Assembly: GCA_033439295.1 (NCBI GenBank)
Contig: JAVTLE010000011.1
Coordinates: 1,984,082-2,048,081, forward strand
Source: Deuterostichococcus epilithicus
Taxonomy: Eukaryota > Chlorophyta > Trebouxiophyceae > Prasiolales > Stichococcaceae
Reading direction: 5' to 3'
Length of the DNA: 64,000 bases
Shown here piece by piece: positions 1 through 13,307 of the stretch. Both the position numbers and the translations under genes were made by a program. Under the pieces are notes generated by a model. It was not told the origin of the DNA, did no database searches, and worked only from the letters and a program-made list of their open reading frames with translations. Each line of letters starts with the position of its first letter. Positions within the stretch are counted from its first letter, which is position 1.

Positions 1-3000
1 GCGTGCAGCCGCCCCCGCAGCGTCGGCGACAGCGCCACCCACACGTGCGCGTCCGCAACCTCCTGCACGAACCTGCTCGCAGGCAGGCACGGATGCGCTG
101 GAGCCTCGATGCAGTCAGCTCCCGGGTGCCGTGGTGACCCAGGCCGGTGCGGCGGCGACTGACTAAAGTCCTCCAATGTGTGGGCTGCCCAGGCAAACAT
201 GTTGGATGCACCGCCCTGGCGGACCGGCGCGGGTGTTGAAGGCGCTGTGTTTTCTAGCGGAGCAGGCACAAAAACCAGCGTTTGGCCCACGCAAAAAGCA
301 GAGCTGCGGCAGGGGCACGAGTGCAGCCGGGCTGCTCACCCGTGCACGGCCTGTCCGGCGCGCAGCGCGGCCAGGTCCGCCGCCGGCGGCACGAGCGCCC
401 GGCGTCGTTGGCNNCCGCCAGCGCCGCGGNCCGGGCGGACAGCTCCAGCACCCCGTGACGGCGCCCCGCGGGCGTCGGCACCGTGCCGAGCACGACGGCG
501 CGCACCGGGCCGTGCTCGGGGAAGGCCTTGGCAAACGCAGCCGCGCTGCCTGCAAGGGTTCAGGGTTCAGGGTTCAGGGTTTGTCAGGAGGTGAACCTGA
601 TGGGAGGGGCTGCCTCTGGCCGGCTGTGGCAGCCGCGCGTTGGCCCCAGCAAGTGTTGTTGGGCAGACGGTCTCGGAGCCGAGGGACTGATTGGATGCTT
701 GCCAGCGGAGAGCCTGCCGACAGACGCAGCAACAGCCCAGGGACACGGATTGCCAGTTCCGGCGCGTTTGGGGTATGGGTAGGTATGCATTGTCGTCCAT
801 GGCATTGCTGGCCTGGCTACAAATGGCGTGGCCCGCTCGGACTTCGAGAGGATTACTGTAGGATTTGCCTTTCTGATTTGCTGATTAACCACTACTGGCA
901 TGCTGCACGCTGCGCAGTGGCCAGGCCAATCTCGCGGGTAGACAGCCAGGCAGCCGGGAACACTTCGGGACGTCAGATGGCTCACCGTCAGGCGCATCTG
1001 AGGCATCGCGCCACTCTGTCGCGTGCAGCCGCGCCCGCTCGCCTGCAAGGCGTGCCGTTCCAGGGTTCGCCACCAAAGCAGGTTCACAGTTGGAGCAGTC
1101 CAAACCCAAAAGCCACACAGCACCACCAGCCACACTAAGAATGCAGCTGAGCCAAGAATGCAGCTCAAGAGGACAAAATAGAATTACAGAGCCCGAATTC
1201 CCACACCGTGATGAGTCTTAAAAAGCACGCACCCGACTCCAGCTTTACATCGGCGGCCAGCGGCGTGACGTGCGTGACGGTGCCGGTCACGATGCGCCCG
1301 GGGCCCGCCTTGCTGGCGACGCGCTTCTCGGCCGCGGCAGAGGCAGCGGCGGCAGCCGCCTCGCTCTGCAGCGCCATGTGCAGCAGCAGCCGCCCGCCTG
1401 CCGCAGATCAGTCCATGGTCGGATGCGCATCGAGCACTGGAAACAAGGCTGCCACAGGGCGCCTGCCAGTTATGCCAGGGGCGGCAGAAGGACTAGCGGA
1501 TATGCATGCTCGTGCAGGCTGGGCCAGAGTCTGCTCAGCATCCGCTGCGAACGACGGGCACAATGAGCCCCGCGCACGCAGAAGCCTGTCAGGACAGCGG
1601 CCAGAGCGACAGGTTGCAGCACACGCTTGCTGGGTTAAAATGTCAAATTTCGTGTTGTGCTTTGCCATCCCCTTCATTGCCAGCCTCCGCTCCCCTTGAC
1701 AAGGGTTCACTCCTGCTGGAGAGAGAAAGTCGTGCTACGGCTGCAGCATCCGTCAGCTTCCTTTCAGACCAGCTTGCAGGCAGGCTCACCTGTCGCCGCG
1801 CTGGGCATCTGCGCGACAGTCGCCTGTAGGGCCTGCCCGATGGCAAAGCGCCGCACGGCGTCGCCCGCCGCCGACGCCAGCAGGTTGTAGTCCCTGGTGG
1901 CCACGAAGCCCAGGGTCGGCGGGTTGGACGGCTTGCGCGCCGGCAGCGACACGACAAGGTAGTCGGGTTTCACCAGCTGCACCGTGACCTCCACCTTGTC
2001 GCCCGACACCTGTGTTGTTTGAAATGTATAGCCACCTTTCACTGAGAGGTGAGGCTTTAAAGAAACACGAGTCGGAGTATGCTGGCACAGGTTGTCCTGC
2101 AGCAGTGGCCGCCGTCTGCTTGGGAGGGACACCTGCAAGCAGAGGATGCAGCAGCTGTCTGGTCGCTGAGAGTCGGAAGAGATCAGACACCGGCAGGCTG
2201 GCCGACACGACACTTGCTGAGCATGGCAGAGCTGTGTGGTAAAAAGCAAACTGGTGCAGAAGGCAGGTTATCCCCGGACGAAGCACAGGCTCCACCCACC
2301 TTCCACTTGTCGCCTTTGGGCTCCTTCTTCTTGCTGCCCGCGGGCGGCAGCAGCGCGGGCGCCAAAGTGAGGTCGACCACACCGTCCGCCTTGCTCACGT
2401 CCAGCACCCGGCCGGTCACGACGGCGCCTACCTCCGGTTTCTCGGCGCCCTCCTGCCGCAGCAACAACCGGGGTGCTCTGGGTCAGCGCGTCTGGTGTCG
2501 CTACCGGCACTGGCTGCCTGTCCAATGGTGACAACGGCACGTCCAGCGCCCGGCTGGCCGCGGCTGGGCACACCTCCGGCTGGACCCCGGCCTCCTGCCG
2601 GATGGAGGTCGAGATGATACATCAGCGCCACATGGGGGAGAGCTGTGCAACTGCATGCGACACATGTAGATATTGCTGTCGGCGCACCTGGCCGGGCGAC
2701 ACCAGGCCGACCACGTTTTCGTCAGCCGCCAGGTCCACAGTCAAACCGAAGTCCTCGTGCGCGTGCGCGGTGCCGGTCGTGGCAGCACCGATGGCAAACG
2801 CATCCCAGGGGATCGCCGCCTCCTCCGCGCTGGCGGCGTTCCTGCGATTTGAAGCAAGCACAAGGCTAGTCCACCAGCTTCGCATGGCCCTAGCTGCTGG
2901 CCATTGCCTGCGATAATGCCATTGTCCATGCTTGTGCCGGAGCCCCGCTGCCTGAATGGCGAAGGTTCTGGGCCGGCGCCGCATCAAAGCTGAAGCAGAA

Positions 3001-6000
3001 GCCCCAGACTAACCGTATCATCATGCCCTGAAGCGCCACTTCCAGGCGGGAGGCCGTCACCCCAGCAGTGCCGCGAGCTGGCCTCGTTACAATATCAAAA
3101 AAATAAAGTATAACAGAACAACATTATAAAGAGGCCAGCAGCCGCCAGGCCACTTCTCCTCCTCGAGCCGACGTCATGCATTCGAGTGGACTGCTGCCCA
3201 GACACAACAGAGTGCCTCACCGCAGCGCCGCCGCGAGCTCCAGGTCGGCAAACAGGGAGGCCAGCAGCGCCGCATCAGGCGACGCCACCAGCGCCGGCTT
3301 GAGCGTCACGCTGAAGCGCCTGCGCTCCTGGTCCACCTGCAGAGCAATGGCTCTCCGACAAAAGGTCATCTTGGATTTCTCTGGTGACACCAAGGTTGCA
3401 GGTGACGCAGTGGCACGTTCGTGTATGCTGGGTGCCCTGTGCAGGCTTCGATGTCGTCGGCAAGACTCAGGAGGCAGAGAAAGGCATTCGATTCCAGTAG
3501 CAGCCCGAGCAGATGTCCGCATTCGGGAATGCCCTGTCCGTGAGCAGCACATGCAAGGAAGGCAGAGTTCACCTGGACGACCTGGGCGCGCACGGACTGG
3601 CCAACGGCAAAGTGGCGCGCCGGGTCGCTCACGAAGCTGTCCGCCAGCTGCGGCAGGCCGGCGCGCCCCGTCAGACCGCCGCCAAACCTGCAAACAGGGC
3701 TGCACGCGTCAGCCACGCAGCCATGCACAGCGTTCCTGTAAGACCGGAGGAGCGGCTGATCCAGAGTGTGGGGAGGCTCGAGGCAGTGCTGCCACGGCCG
3801 CAGGCCTTGTGCCATGCAAAAGGTCCAGCACACATTGCACGCCTGCCCAAGCCACAAGCTAGAGAAGAGCCGGATATGCCCCAGGCCGTGACCCGCACCT
3901 GACGTAGGCGGCGTCGGGGGTGAGCGACGCGATGTAGCCGGAAAGGAGCGCCGACTCCTGCACATCTTCCATCGCCGACGGCAGCTGCCCAACGCCCGCG
4001 GCCGCCAGCAGGCTGGCCTTCCGGCTCAGGCGCACCATGCCGATGCGCTGCACATGTGCGCATTCAGAGACGTCACGTGACACCCAGCGCCAATTCTCCT
4101 GTCTTCACCAAGGAGACAAGGTCGAGGAAGTCACAGCAGCCAGCTCGCAAGCGGACCAGCAGAGAGCTTTGATCTTGGCTGCGCGCCCGCCGCAGCGTGA
4201 TCTGCTTGACAGTCACAGACGCGCCGGCCGTCGGACGGCCGCGACACATCATGAGTTGCTCTACAAGTGCCGTAATCTTTGTCTGCCACGAACTCACCTC
4301 CAGCCGCTCCAGGACAAGCAGTGGGCCCAGCACTGCGCCGGTGGCCACGGTGCCGCGCAGCGCCTCCACCGCAGCCGGGTGGTCGCCCAGCTGCGCCGCG
4401 TCCAGCCGGCCGCGCGCGCCCTCGGGCAGGTCCACCTCGAAGTACTGGGCAGCGCCCTGTGGCGCAGCGGCATGACCAATCAAAACAGATGTGTCAAGCA
4501 GCGGGCGCTGCATTGGTTTGACAGACACAGGCCAAGCGCGCCGCCGGGCAGGTCAAACTTCAAGTCACTGTCCAGCGCCCTGCAAAGAAACTGTGATGGT
4601 GCATCAGAACTAGCGTATCAAAAGTCGAAATGCTGACTTAGAGTTTGCTGAAAAGGGCCTCCGCGCCACTGGACAGGTCCACCCCGAGGTGCTGACCAGC
4701 GCCCTGCGGAAGCATCTGGAGGCATGAGCAGGAGGCTGGATCCTCAGAGCTGGGCACTGGCGAGCTAAGGGAGCCTCTGTCCGCGGATGCTGGCTGGCGC
4801 CCTGGGCCATCAGTGCAAGCCCAAGATGCCTCTGTCACACCTCAGTCAACTCAGGGACTCAGGCCAGTTTCGAGCCGACTGATACGCTTGTCGCCAGGCA
4901 AGCTGCGGGCCTATTACAGGGTCTCATATGTTCAGAACCCTCTCAGAGGCCCTTGCCCTCGCCAGGCAACAGCGCCTCAACTCGAGTCGAGAAGGCAAGT
5001 GGACTGCCAGCACTGCCAAACATCAGGACCGCTCAAGAGCGGAAGGAACAACAGACATGCATCCAGCCATGCTCGCGGCTTCGATTGTGCCGCCCTGGAG
5101 ACAACCGGAGGTCAGATGCGTGGTGAAACCCCCTGTGGAGCTGATGATGAAACAAGACTCGCACCTCCCCGTGCACGGCAGACACTGTGCCACCCTCGAG
5201 CACGTCCCCCGGCTGCAGTACGCCCATCGCGTCGGCAGCCGCGGCGCCATTCGCCGCGGCAGCGGCCTTCTTCTCGGCGGGCGCCGCGGCGGTGGCAAGG
5301 CCCAGGCCCAGGCGGCGGCGTGCCGTGTCGACCGTCAGTATCCGCACCTTGAGCACCTGGCCAGGGGGCATGCGTAAACTCCAGAGATGGGGACTGGACA
5401 CGAGTTGATGCCATTCCATGTAAAGAAACAATTTGCGCTGCAAATTCAGGCACGGCTGAAGCTTCGCCCGCTGACACAGGACCTGCAACCGCTTCCTCGA
5501 AGCTGCGTCGCAGCATCGGCGCCGCTAGCTCGTCACCCGCGCCTGGCCCACTTGCCGGCGTCTGCTTCGCGACCGCAGCGCGCAGACATGGCTCGCGAGC
5601 AGTGCCCCCTGACCGTACATCCTAAAACCCCGCACCCACGCTGCCGCACCTGACCGACTTTGAAGGCGTCCTCCGGCGTCTGGTCCTCCGCCAGGCCCAG
5701 CGCCGAGGCGTGCGCCAGGCCGCGGATGCCGTTGAAGAAGGACACAAAGACGCCCGTGGGCGTGGCGCCGGTCACGGTGCCGTGCGCGCGCGTGCCAGGG
5801 ACGGCGTCCTGCACGGCGCGCGAAGGATGTCGCAACCACGTGTCAGCATGGAAGTCCACAGCATACATGTTGCGACAGATGTTTCGTAAGTACGCCGGTC
5901 TTTGAGAGCGTGTGTGCCCGGGGAGGCGTCCTGCGCAGCGGAGAGAGGAGGTCTGTGTTCGCGAGCTGCCACATGAGCTGGGATCGTTTGTGCCAAAGGC

Positions 6001-9000
6001 ACGCTGCGGAGCGACGCCGGGCTGCTGTGCTGTGCGAGATGCCGCCTCCAGCACCGTGTCACGTCCACAGACGCTGAGGCATCAGAGCCAGAACATGGGA
6101 GCGAATCAAGGCAACTGCACAGACCACATCCCCGCAGAGATGCTATCACTTCGATTACTGCAACAGTTTCTGCAATGCGAGGGAGCACAGTCAATACTCC
6201 CCACTCCTCTACAGCGCCACACAGCAGCAGCTTCGCCCCTTTGTCAACCCAGCACAGCCGGGCGGCAATGCTTTGGCAATGCCGAGCGGGACAGGTGCAA
6301 TGCTCGTGTGACGCTGCAGAAAAATGGAATTTGCGGGGGTCACAAATCCCTGATTCTAACGTTGCAGCCATGACACGACACAGCGATTCGGTATATGACC
6401 CCTGCAGGGGCCTCAGCCGCACAGCAGACATGGACAAGGACTTCTGCGTGATTGATCATCCTTGTCGCCGCAGGCGGCATGGAAGACACCAGCACGGCTG
6501 CATTTGCGCGAATGACCTAGACAAGCGATTCGGAAAAAAAAGGGAAGAGAAAGTCGGGCCGGACTGGTGGCTTGCGGTGCTGCGCAAGTCCCTGACCCCT
6601 GTGAATACCCTGGACTACCCTGCAGAGGCTACTTACCTGCAGGTGCACGATGAGCGGCAGCTTGGAGGCCACCAGCGTCTTCTTCAGCGTCGCCGTCAGC
6701 CGCCGGGCGGCCGCGTCTGCCTCCAGCACGCGAGCTGTCGCCTTCACGCCGACCGCCCACTTGGCCTTGCCCTTGCGGCCGCCGGTGTCCGACAGGTGTG
6801 CCAGCGGCACGAACGCCCTGCGGTTTGCAGACGGACCTCCTTTGACGGGTGGACCCAAGAGGTTTGGAGCTGTGCGATGCCCCGCCCAGCGCCAGTTTTC
6901 AAGGGCGTGCGGTGCTGCAGCAAACAGGTGTCGAGTCAGATGTGGGTTCGGGACCTGGTGTCGGCTGAGCACCTCCACAGATTCAGTGTCCATCGCCCTT
7001 GCAGGCGCCGCACCGCACAGAATATATAGTCAAGGCAGTACTGGGCCTGAGTCACCCTCGTTGACTCCCAATGCGCTGCTGCAGCACTCTCCAGAGGGCT
7101 GCGCCCGCACGAGCATGCTGGGCTGAGGCGCAGCGTTGGCAAGCAAGTCTGGCTATGAGCGTTCAATGCAGAGGCTGCATTGGGCAATGCTGCGCGCAGC
7201 ATGGGTGCACAGACGACTGGAAGTCTCACCCTGGCCCGAAGCTATGACAGCGCTGCAGGCACCATTCTTGTGTATCGACCAATCAGCTGCAGTGCAACTA
7301 ATCCAACCGCCTCGATCCACTTAGCTGGAGTGGATGGAGTGGCTGGACAGCTGCACAACAGCTGTCAGCATTTCACACGGGGCAACAATGCCCCCTCCGG
7401 CGCTGTTCCTCCGGTCACCCCCCCGGGGCCCCTTCCGCGAAAAGCTGTTTCGAAGGAGCTTTCAGACGCACTTGATGCCGGGCGACAGCGTGAGCACCGC
7501 GCCCTTGTCGTCAATTGAGGCAATTGTGCCCGTCACCAGCTGCCCCGGCGCCACGTCTGCGTGCGACATCAGGGCCTGGTCCACGACGCTGGGCTTGAGG
7601 CTCAGCACCGCCAGGCCGTCCAGGGGGCGGGACCCGATGACACGCGCCCGCACTACCTGCCCCGGCTTGAACGCCTGCGTTTGCAGCAGGGATGGCCACT
7701 CTGAGACACCAGGAGGCCTGCACCGCCTGCCCCGGCTTGGGAATGCCTGCAAAGGAGCACCGCAAGGGTGGATCAACAGTCCAAGTCTTCGTCCCACTCC
7801 AAAGTCAGCTGCCTGCTTGTGCAGCCTCGTTGTTTCATCAATCGCTGACGCCAAACCTGGTGGGATCTGGAGCGACTTCTCCGCTGTGGTTTGAAGTCTC
7901 GCTTGCGGTACGGCTGTCGCTGCAGAGCGGTGTACCTCAAACTCCATGAGCGCACTGTGTAGCAATCGACCGAGCCTCGTGCATCGTTTGGGACCCACCT
8001 TCTCAACCTTGTCGATGCGCGTGTCGCTGAGCGCCGAGATGTGCGCAAAGCCTGCCGCCGCCGCCGCATCGGCCCCGCCACCCGGCAGCCGCAGCACGAC
8101 GCCGAGCCCTGGGTCCACACGCCTGACGACCGCCTCCTCAAACACCGTGCCCACCTGCGATATGGCAGAGACGTGAAAGGTCTAGGTGTGCGAAGGCCAG
8201 CGGGACTGCACATGAGGGCTGGTGCCGCTGAGGGTGCGGCGGTAGCGGCGGCCGTCGCCCGCAGACTCAGCTCGGACTCCTGCGACGGAATGCTCCGTGC
8301 TGGACACCGGCAATCCCTTGATGAGGCGTTTCCGCTTCAGCTGCCGTGAAGTTTCGCACACCAAAGCCTCTGCCGCCCTCTGGTGGTGGCTGCTCGCGTG
8401 TGCAGCACAGCGCCAGTCGATCGTCCACGATGCCCGAACGAGGATGCTCAGAAGGAGCTGTTTGCTGTCTGTCGCCGGACAGCAACGCTGTCCAGCTGGC
8501 ACCTCGTTCGGGCAGCTGCCAAAACCTGCGCTTGCGGCGCCTCTGGAGGGGCTGCTGTTGCCAGCAAAGAAGATAGTGCATCGGGTGCAGCTCTGCGCAC
8601 CGGTGGCAGCGCGGCGTTCAACGAGAAGGCCAGCAGGTGACGCTGCAGCGACAGCGCCACAGTTTTTGCCGCCGGGTCCACCGCCAGGATGCGCGCCCGC
8701 AGCCGCTGCCCGACCTCAAACGTGCTCAGCTCCTGCGCGTCAGTAGCAGGGCGCACGCGCATTGGCCTTGGCGGTGCGAGTTGATTCGCTGCATGGCTAA
8801 TGGCATGCGCTGGCATGCGCGGAGTGGGAAGCGCAGACGGCTTCCCTGTGTTGCACTTGTCCAGGGGTGCAAAGGTAGCACACTAGAGCAGCACAAAAAC
8901 AGCAGAGCAGGGTCTGCGCCAAAACGTATGCACCCTTCAATGGGTGTTCAACTACCAGCAGCACATGGGATGCAGGCCCAGGTGCTCTGGAGGGCCAGCC

Positions 9001-12000
9001 GATTGAAGGGTGCCGCAAATCAGAGACGCAGTCCACATGCCCGCCTGCAACGGCGAAGCATGCGGCAGGTCCTGGTGCAATGAACGATGTGCAAGCACGC
9101 ATGACGGCTGGCTCGAACAGCGGACTCCACGGCCACATGGACATGTCTGCCTCAGGTGGCACCCTTCAAAGTGCCGGACAACTCGCAAGGACGAGTACAC
9201 TTGCCATTGGCCCCCATGCCCGGCCATGCTATACCACTCCGTCCCATGCACTGACTTCATGCGGTCTGGTTGCTCCGTTGCTCCCTGCAGCCAGGCGCAT
9301 GCCTGGCCCAGGTGGGGGGGATCAGGTGAGGTAAGTCGAACAAGTTAGTATTAGACAAGGGCAAGTGGAGCGCAATGCCGAATCTGCAAGCATGAGCGGC
9401 ACACCTGTCCCAGGTGGAAGGGGTCTACTGTGCCGGTGAAGTATGTCAGGAAGGAGACCAGCAGCCCGTCCGACAGCACCGCCTTGACGCGGCAGTTCAG
9501 CAGCGCCCCCGGCAGCAGCCCGCCTGGACGGCGTCAGCAGCAGTTTGACTTCAGGTGTGTCCGCTTGAAACATGAATGCCTCACAGACTGCGCCGCCCTA
9601 GTACGAGGAGTGAACAGCGGCCTCCCAGTTTAGTGCCCGTGCGGGTGTCGCAACCGAGTGGCCTGTGCAGCAGGAACATTAGCGGTTTGTGAATGCCATC
9701 AGCATTGCGTCAGACTGCGCCGATCGACAACGACGGCAGCGAGTATCGCGTGCGATGCTGCGGTGCGCTGTGCGTGGACAGCTTCGCTGGCAGTGCCACT
9801 GCGATACTTCCGCACAGCCGCCCTCGATCGGTGAGAGGAGCTGAACCATAGAAAGTCTATGTGACTGATGATGTGGCGGTACGGTGCGAGCCGCCCATGC
9901 AAAGCATGGACATCATTCGACCGTGCACCTGACATCTGGAATGTCGACCAGTCCGCCACAGTTGCGTGCCGGTCGATGCCTCTTCTCAACCGTCGAGGTG
10001 CAGGTTTCGCTGGTGAAAGCATTCATGCGGCATCTTGTCTCACCCAGATACCGCATCCGCTCCAGATCGACCCTGAGTCTTCAACGAAATTTGTGACGGC
10101 GCCATCCTCGAGCGTGTCGCCCGCAATGGCGTCGCGCGGCTTAAATTTCGCTGCTCGAGCTGCAAAGTGCTCAGCAGCAGTCCGACCACCCGTCACAGCA
10201 GCCTGAATACAGCATCACCTGTGCTTGTGTTTAGGGTTTAGGTTTCGACTCACCGAGGTCCGTGACGGCGTCCTCTTTCAGCGCGCCGCCCGCGACGGCG
10301 TCAGGCGCCGCGGTGACGGCCACCATGCGTCGGTCGGACGCCGAGAGGACTGCCACGTCCAGCAGCGCGCCCGTCCTCAGGGTTTTGGGGGCCGGCCCCA
10401 GCGCCGCATCGGCGTCCGCCTTCTTGAGGAAACCGGACACGCCCTGCAGGAAACGAGAATGGCGGTCAGCATTGTCCACAGCATTTCTTGCCCGTTTGAC
10501 ATTCCCCCTCCACAAGCAGGAAGCCCCTGCTGCACGGCAAGCCGCGCTAGTCCCGAAAGGTCCAGGAAAGGTCCCGAAAGGTCGCGTCGCTCACATGACA
10601 AGCGAACCTAATGAGCTTCGGAAAGGCGTCTCAATTCTGAGCACCTTGACGCCAAAGCTGAGCGCGTAGCCGTGGTCCTCGACGCTCTTGACCGCCGCCG
10701 GCAGCACCGAGCCGGCCTGGATGGCATCGGCGCCGCCCGGGCCGTTGAGCCGCGCCACGTGCAGCGACAGCGCCACCCGCCTGCCCTTGTCGCCCTGCGG
10801 GTTTTGAGCAAGGAACAGGTGGATGTCCTGCAAGAGAGTTGTCGAGCCACGCTTCAGCTGGCTGCGACGCGACATCTCGGTTGTTGCAGAGGTGCGCTGC
10901 GGCGCCGGCAGAGGCCGCCAGCGCCTGCGACAACCTGCTGTTTTCTGACAGCCCCGCGCAGTGGCGTGTCGGAAGCGCGCCTGCTAGCAGCTGAATGCGC
11001 ATGGGAGCAGCTGGTGAGGCTGGTGATGTGGGATCGGACGGAGCAGCCAGCCTCAACACGGCTTGGAACAGCCGAAGGACGAGTGTGCCGACAGCGTCCA
11101 AACCCACACACCAACCATAGTAATATGAGGCGCAAGCCAAGTGCAGGGACTCCACTGCTCAGGCTGGCACTTTCGTGCTGCTCTGCAACAATCCACGCTG
11201 ATGTCGGACGCCAGTGCCCGTCGCTGTGGGTTCCACCAGCCGCAGGTGTCCCTCACCCGCTGCAGGCCCACGGCAGTGCAGCGTATGAGCTGGCCAACGC
11301 GGCACACCATGTCAGCGATGTGCCTCGTTGTGGCCCTGTTCGCTGCAAATGATCCCCAAGTACTGCAGGTCCACATCGCTGCAGCGCCCGCAGATCAAGC
11401 TTTGCAGATGTTCTCAGTTTCGACGAGGCCCGGTGCGCGCCATTAGCCCCCTGCGTAGAGTCCCACCTGCTGCAGGCCCATGACGGTGCAGCGCACGAGC
11501 TGGCCTACAGCGAACAGGTCCGGCAGCTGCGGCACGTTGGCAGGCCATGCGCCGCCGGTGCTGAGGTTGCCGTCCGGCGCGCCCGCCTTCTTCAGCAGGC
11601 CCGCCAGCACGTCCGACGCCTGTCATGTCCAAACAGACCCGCTGTTAGAAGAGCCGCTCCGACTACACCAGTGTGACAGCACGTGCCATTGGGAGCTTCG
11701 CGCGCCCGCCTGTTCAGCATTCTTCAGCATTCCCGCCAGCATATTCGACGCCCGCCAAGTCTAAGGAGGGCGCTGTGAACGCGCTTTTGTAGGAAGGAAT
11801 GGAACTGAAGCTGCGCGGGGAATTTCAGGACAGAGGGACAAGGATCCAGGGAACGTCATATGCTAGGTCTGGCCATGCTGCAAGCTGACCGTGAGCCCCG
11901 TGTTACTAGCTGCCTTCAGCGTTCCAACATGCATCTCCAGGGTTTGGTGTTCGCAGCGGCGGGCGAGCCACGAGCAGAGACACAGCGATGCGCGGCTGCT

Positions 12001-12794
12001 TGTGATGCCCGCGTCGAGATCACCAAGGTCGTCAGGAAGAGCTCATTGTTTACTATCCTTGAATCTCTGATGTCACCTCCGCAGGCGCCACATGGCCTCG
12101 CAGGCCGTGCGGCAGGCTGACGACCAGCTGCCGCGGCGTGGCCTCCACGACGGCGCCCCACAGCCGCGTCCCCACCGCCAAGTTCTGCACGACCGAACGC
12201 AGCCACGTCGTCTCAGAACTGTCGGCTGCCGCAGTGCACCGCTGGGACAAAAAAACAGGGCCAGCGCCTTGCAAATGCACGCATCCTTCAGCGGTGCAGG
12301 TCATCACATGGCGCTGTTGGATGTACCTTGAGCTTCAGGAGCTCCACGAATTTGGGCAGCTTGCTGCGGGCCTCGCCGGTGCCCAGAAAGCCGGTGCCCC
12401 CACCGCCCTGCAGCCATGCGCCACCGGCAGCCGTCAGCGGCGGCGCATTGTCAGAAACAGGCCTCGCGGCCTTGTCACGCCGGACCCACCATCGTATGCA
12501 TGTAGAAGTCTCTGGTAACATCTCAGGCGCACAGGACATCGTGCATGCAGGCAGCATCGCGGCTGTTGACGGTGTTCGAGGGGTGCAGGGTCGACTCACG
12601 AGGGTGGTGTCGGCATCCGTGCGCCGCTTCTTGCGGTCGCCTCCGGCTGCTGCTTCAGCGCGAGCCTGCGCCGCTCCCTCCGCGCGCAGCTGCTTCGCCT
12701 CGACCGCCGGCAGCGCGGAGCCACCGCCTCTGGGAAAGCTGGTCTCCTCCTCGACTGGCGCCCCAACGGTGGGAGCCGATCGCTTGGGTGCCAT
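1..12794 (-). CDS. RRP5: RRP5 / PDCD11 rRNA biogenesis protein, N-terminal ~1200 residues (3' end outside window)
   Basis: Nucleolar S1-repeat protein needed for 18S and 5.8S rRNA maturation. The start (12792-12794) opens with a basic leader containing SFPRGGG, a hallmark of the RRP5 N-terminus. Exons, all phase-compatible: 12600-12794, 12327-12407, 12077-12184, 11467-11619, 10645-10794, 10254-10443, 9405-9523, 8526-8732, 7999-8154, 7472-7674, 6637-6817, 5650-5808, 5165-5356, 4298-4456, 3899-4047, 3573-3687, 3221-3336, 2688-2841, 2300-2452, 1790-2009, 1233-1397, 340-549 and 1-62. Diagnostic strings in RRP5 order include LVVSLPHGLRGHV, VEDHGYALSFG, FLTYFTGTVDPFHLGQ, TLKKTLVASKLP and TGTVTHVTPLAADVKL. 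About ten to eleven S1 modules are covered; the C-terminal HAT/TPR part would lie left of position 1. N bases at 412-413 and 430 shift the frame inside exon 22; ALVPPAADLAALRAGQAVH resumes after them. Exon ends are echoed in several introns. Confidence 0.93.
4535..4709 (-). repeat. Two echoes of RRP5 exon 14 start (acceptor side)
   Basis: The true exon edge (4420-4460, protein AAQYFEVDLPEG) is repeated at about 4535-4584 (LDSDLKFDLPGG) and 4661-4709 (GQHLGVDLSSGA). All three share ggcaggtc or gacaggtc, then some 20 bases, then cagcgccctg. Each copy keeps a CAG acceptor before GGCGCTG, so both are potential cryptic splice acceptors. Divergence is roughly a quarter of positions. Confidence 0.85.
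7718..7758 (-). repeat. Echo of RRP5 exon 10 start
   Basis: The true exon edge holds ctgccccggcttgaacgcct (about 7658-7677). The intron copy 70 bases away reads ctgccccggcttgggaatgc, with the acceptor CAG side also retained. Same junction-spanning layout as the other echoes. Confidence 0.75.
10080..10145 (-). repeat. Echo of RRP5 exon 18 end (donor side)
   Basis: The true exon 18 end encodes VAGGALKEDAVTDLGE. The copy in the following intron would encode IAGDTLEDGAVTNFVEDSG in the matching phase, about 150 bases downstream along the gene. Confidence 0.8.
10228..10246 (+). repeat. Isolated telomere-like TTTAGGG stretch
   Basis: A degenerate two-copy TTTAGGG stretch (plant-type telomere unit) within RRP5 intron 18. 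A related ttcaggg triplet occurs at about 560-585. Both are too short for an interstitial telomere claim. Confidence 0.5.
11240..11300 (-). repeat. Echo of RRP5 exon 20 end (donor side)
   Basis: True exon end (11467 onward) shows ctgctgcaggcccatgacgg then tgcagcgcacgagctggcc. The intron copy reads cccgctgcaggcccacggca then gtgcagcgtatgagctggcc. The match spans the donor. Confidence 0.85.
11695..11765 (-). repeat. Echo of RRP5 exon 20 start (acceptor side)
   Basis: The true exon start contains cgcgcccgccttcttcagca and cccgccagcacgtccgacgc (11579-11620). The copy contains cgcgcccgcctgttcagcat, a small internal doubling of the ttcagcat element, and cccgccagcatattcgacgc. This exon therefore carries echoes on both sides. 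Confidence 0.85.
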
Positions 12795-13307
12795 CGCAAA
12801 TTCTTATTTGCTTCGAAAGGTCCTCACTGCATCGCGACAGTGTCAGAACCGCGTCGCCATTGCTAGAACCGTGCGCACGCGGCTGCTTTCGCACAGAAAT
12901 CTAATGAGCGCGACTTGGTGCCTGACGCCAATGCAAAGACTATGAAACAGCAATTCCTCGATACCTGATCAAGTCCGACACTGTTCGCAGGCCGGCCGGG
13001 GCGGCGCATGAGTCGAAGGCTTTTTTCCGATATGGAAGCAGGACGGAGTGGAAGCAGCATCAAAAAGACCACTGCCAAAGAGGTGCAGCAGATAAGCGCG
13101 TTTCAATCTGTTTCGCGATCTCTCGAACGACATTCCATACAGCAATCTGAGGTGCATGCGCCCTATTGCTGAGCGGCAGACTGCGAGTTAACGTTCGCAC
13201 TTCGCGCAGATTTCCGAGACCGACAGCAGGCCTAGAGCTGAATTCTGGTCTATAAGAGACGTCTTTCTGAGCCCTTTTGGCCGTCTCACATACAGCATAT
13301 ATCCTAT
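12795..13307. other. Divergent intergenic region RRP5 / chitobiase
   Basis: About 0.5 kb between two divergently oriented starts, with lower GC than the flanking coding DNA. It must hold both promoters and 5' UTRs. I see no clear TATA box placed convincingly and no RNA gene. A short palindromic AT-rich patch (catacagcatatatcctatatgc around 13287-13310, written here only as a location) lies just before the chitobiase start. Confidence 0.5.

Noticed and set aside
584-1168. Long minus- and plus-strand open frames in RRP5 introns
   Set aside because: GC-rich DNA keeps several frames open by chance. These have no family motifs and lie between exons whose splice phases already agree.
10228-10246. 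Interstitial telomere (TTTAGGG repeats)
   Set aside because: Only about two degenerate units, inside an RRP5 intron; no array.
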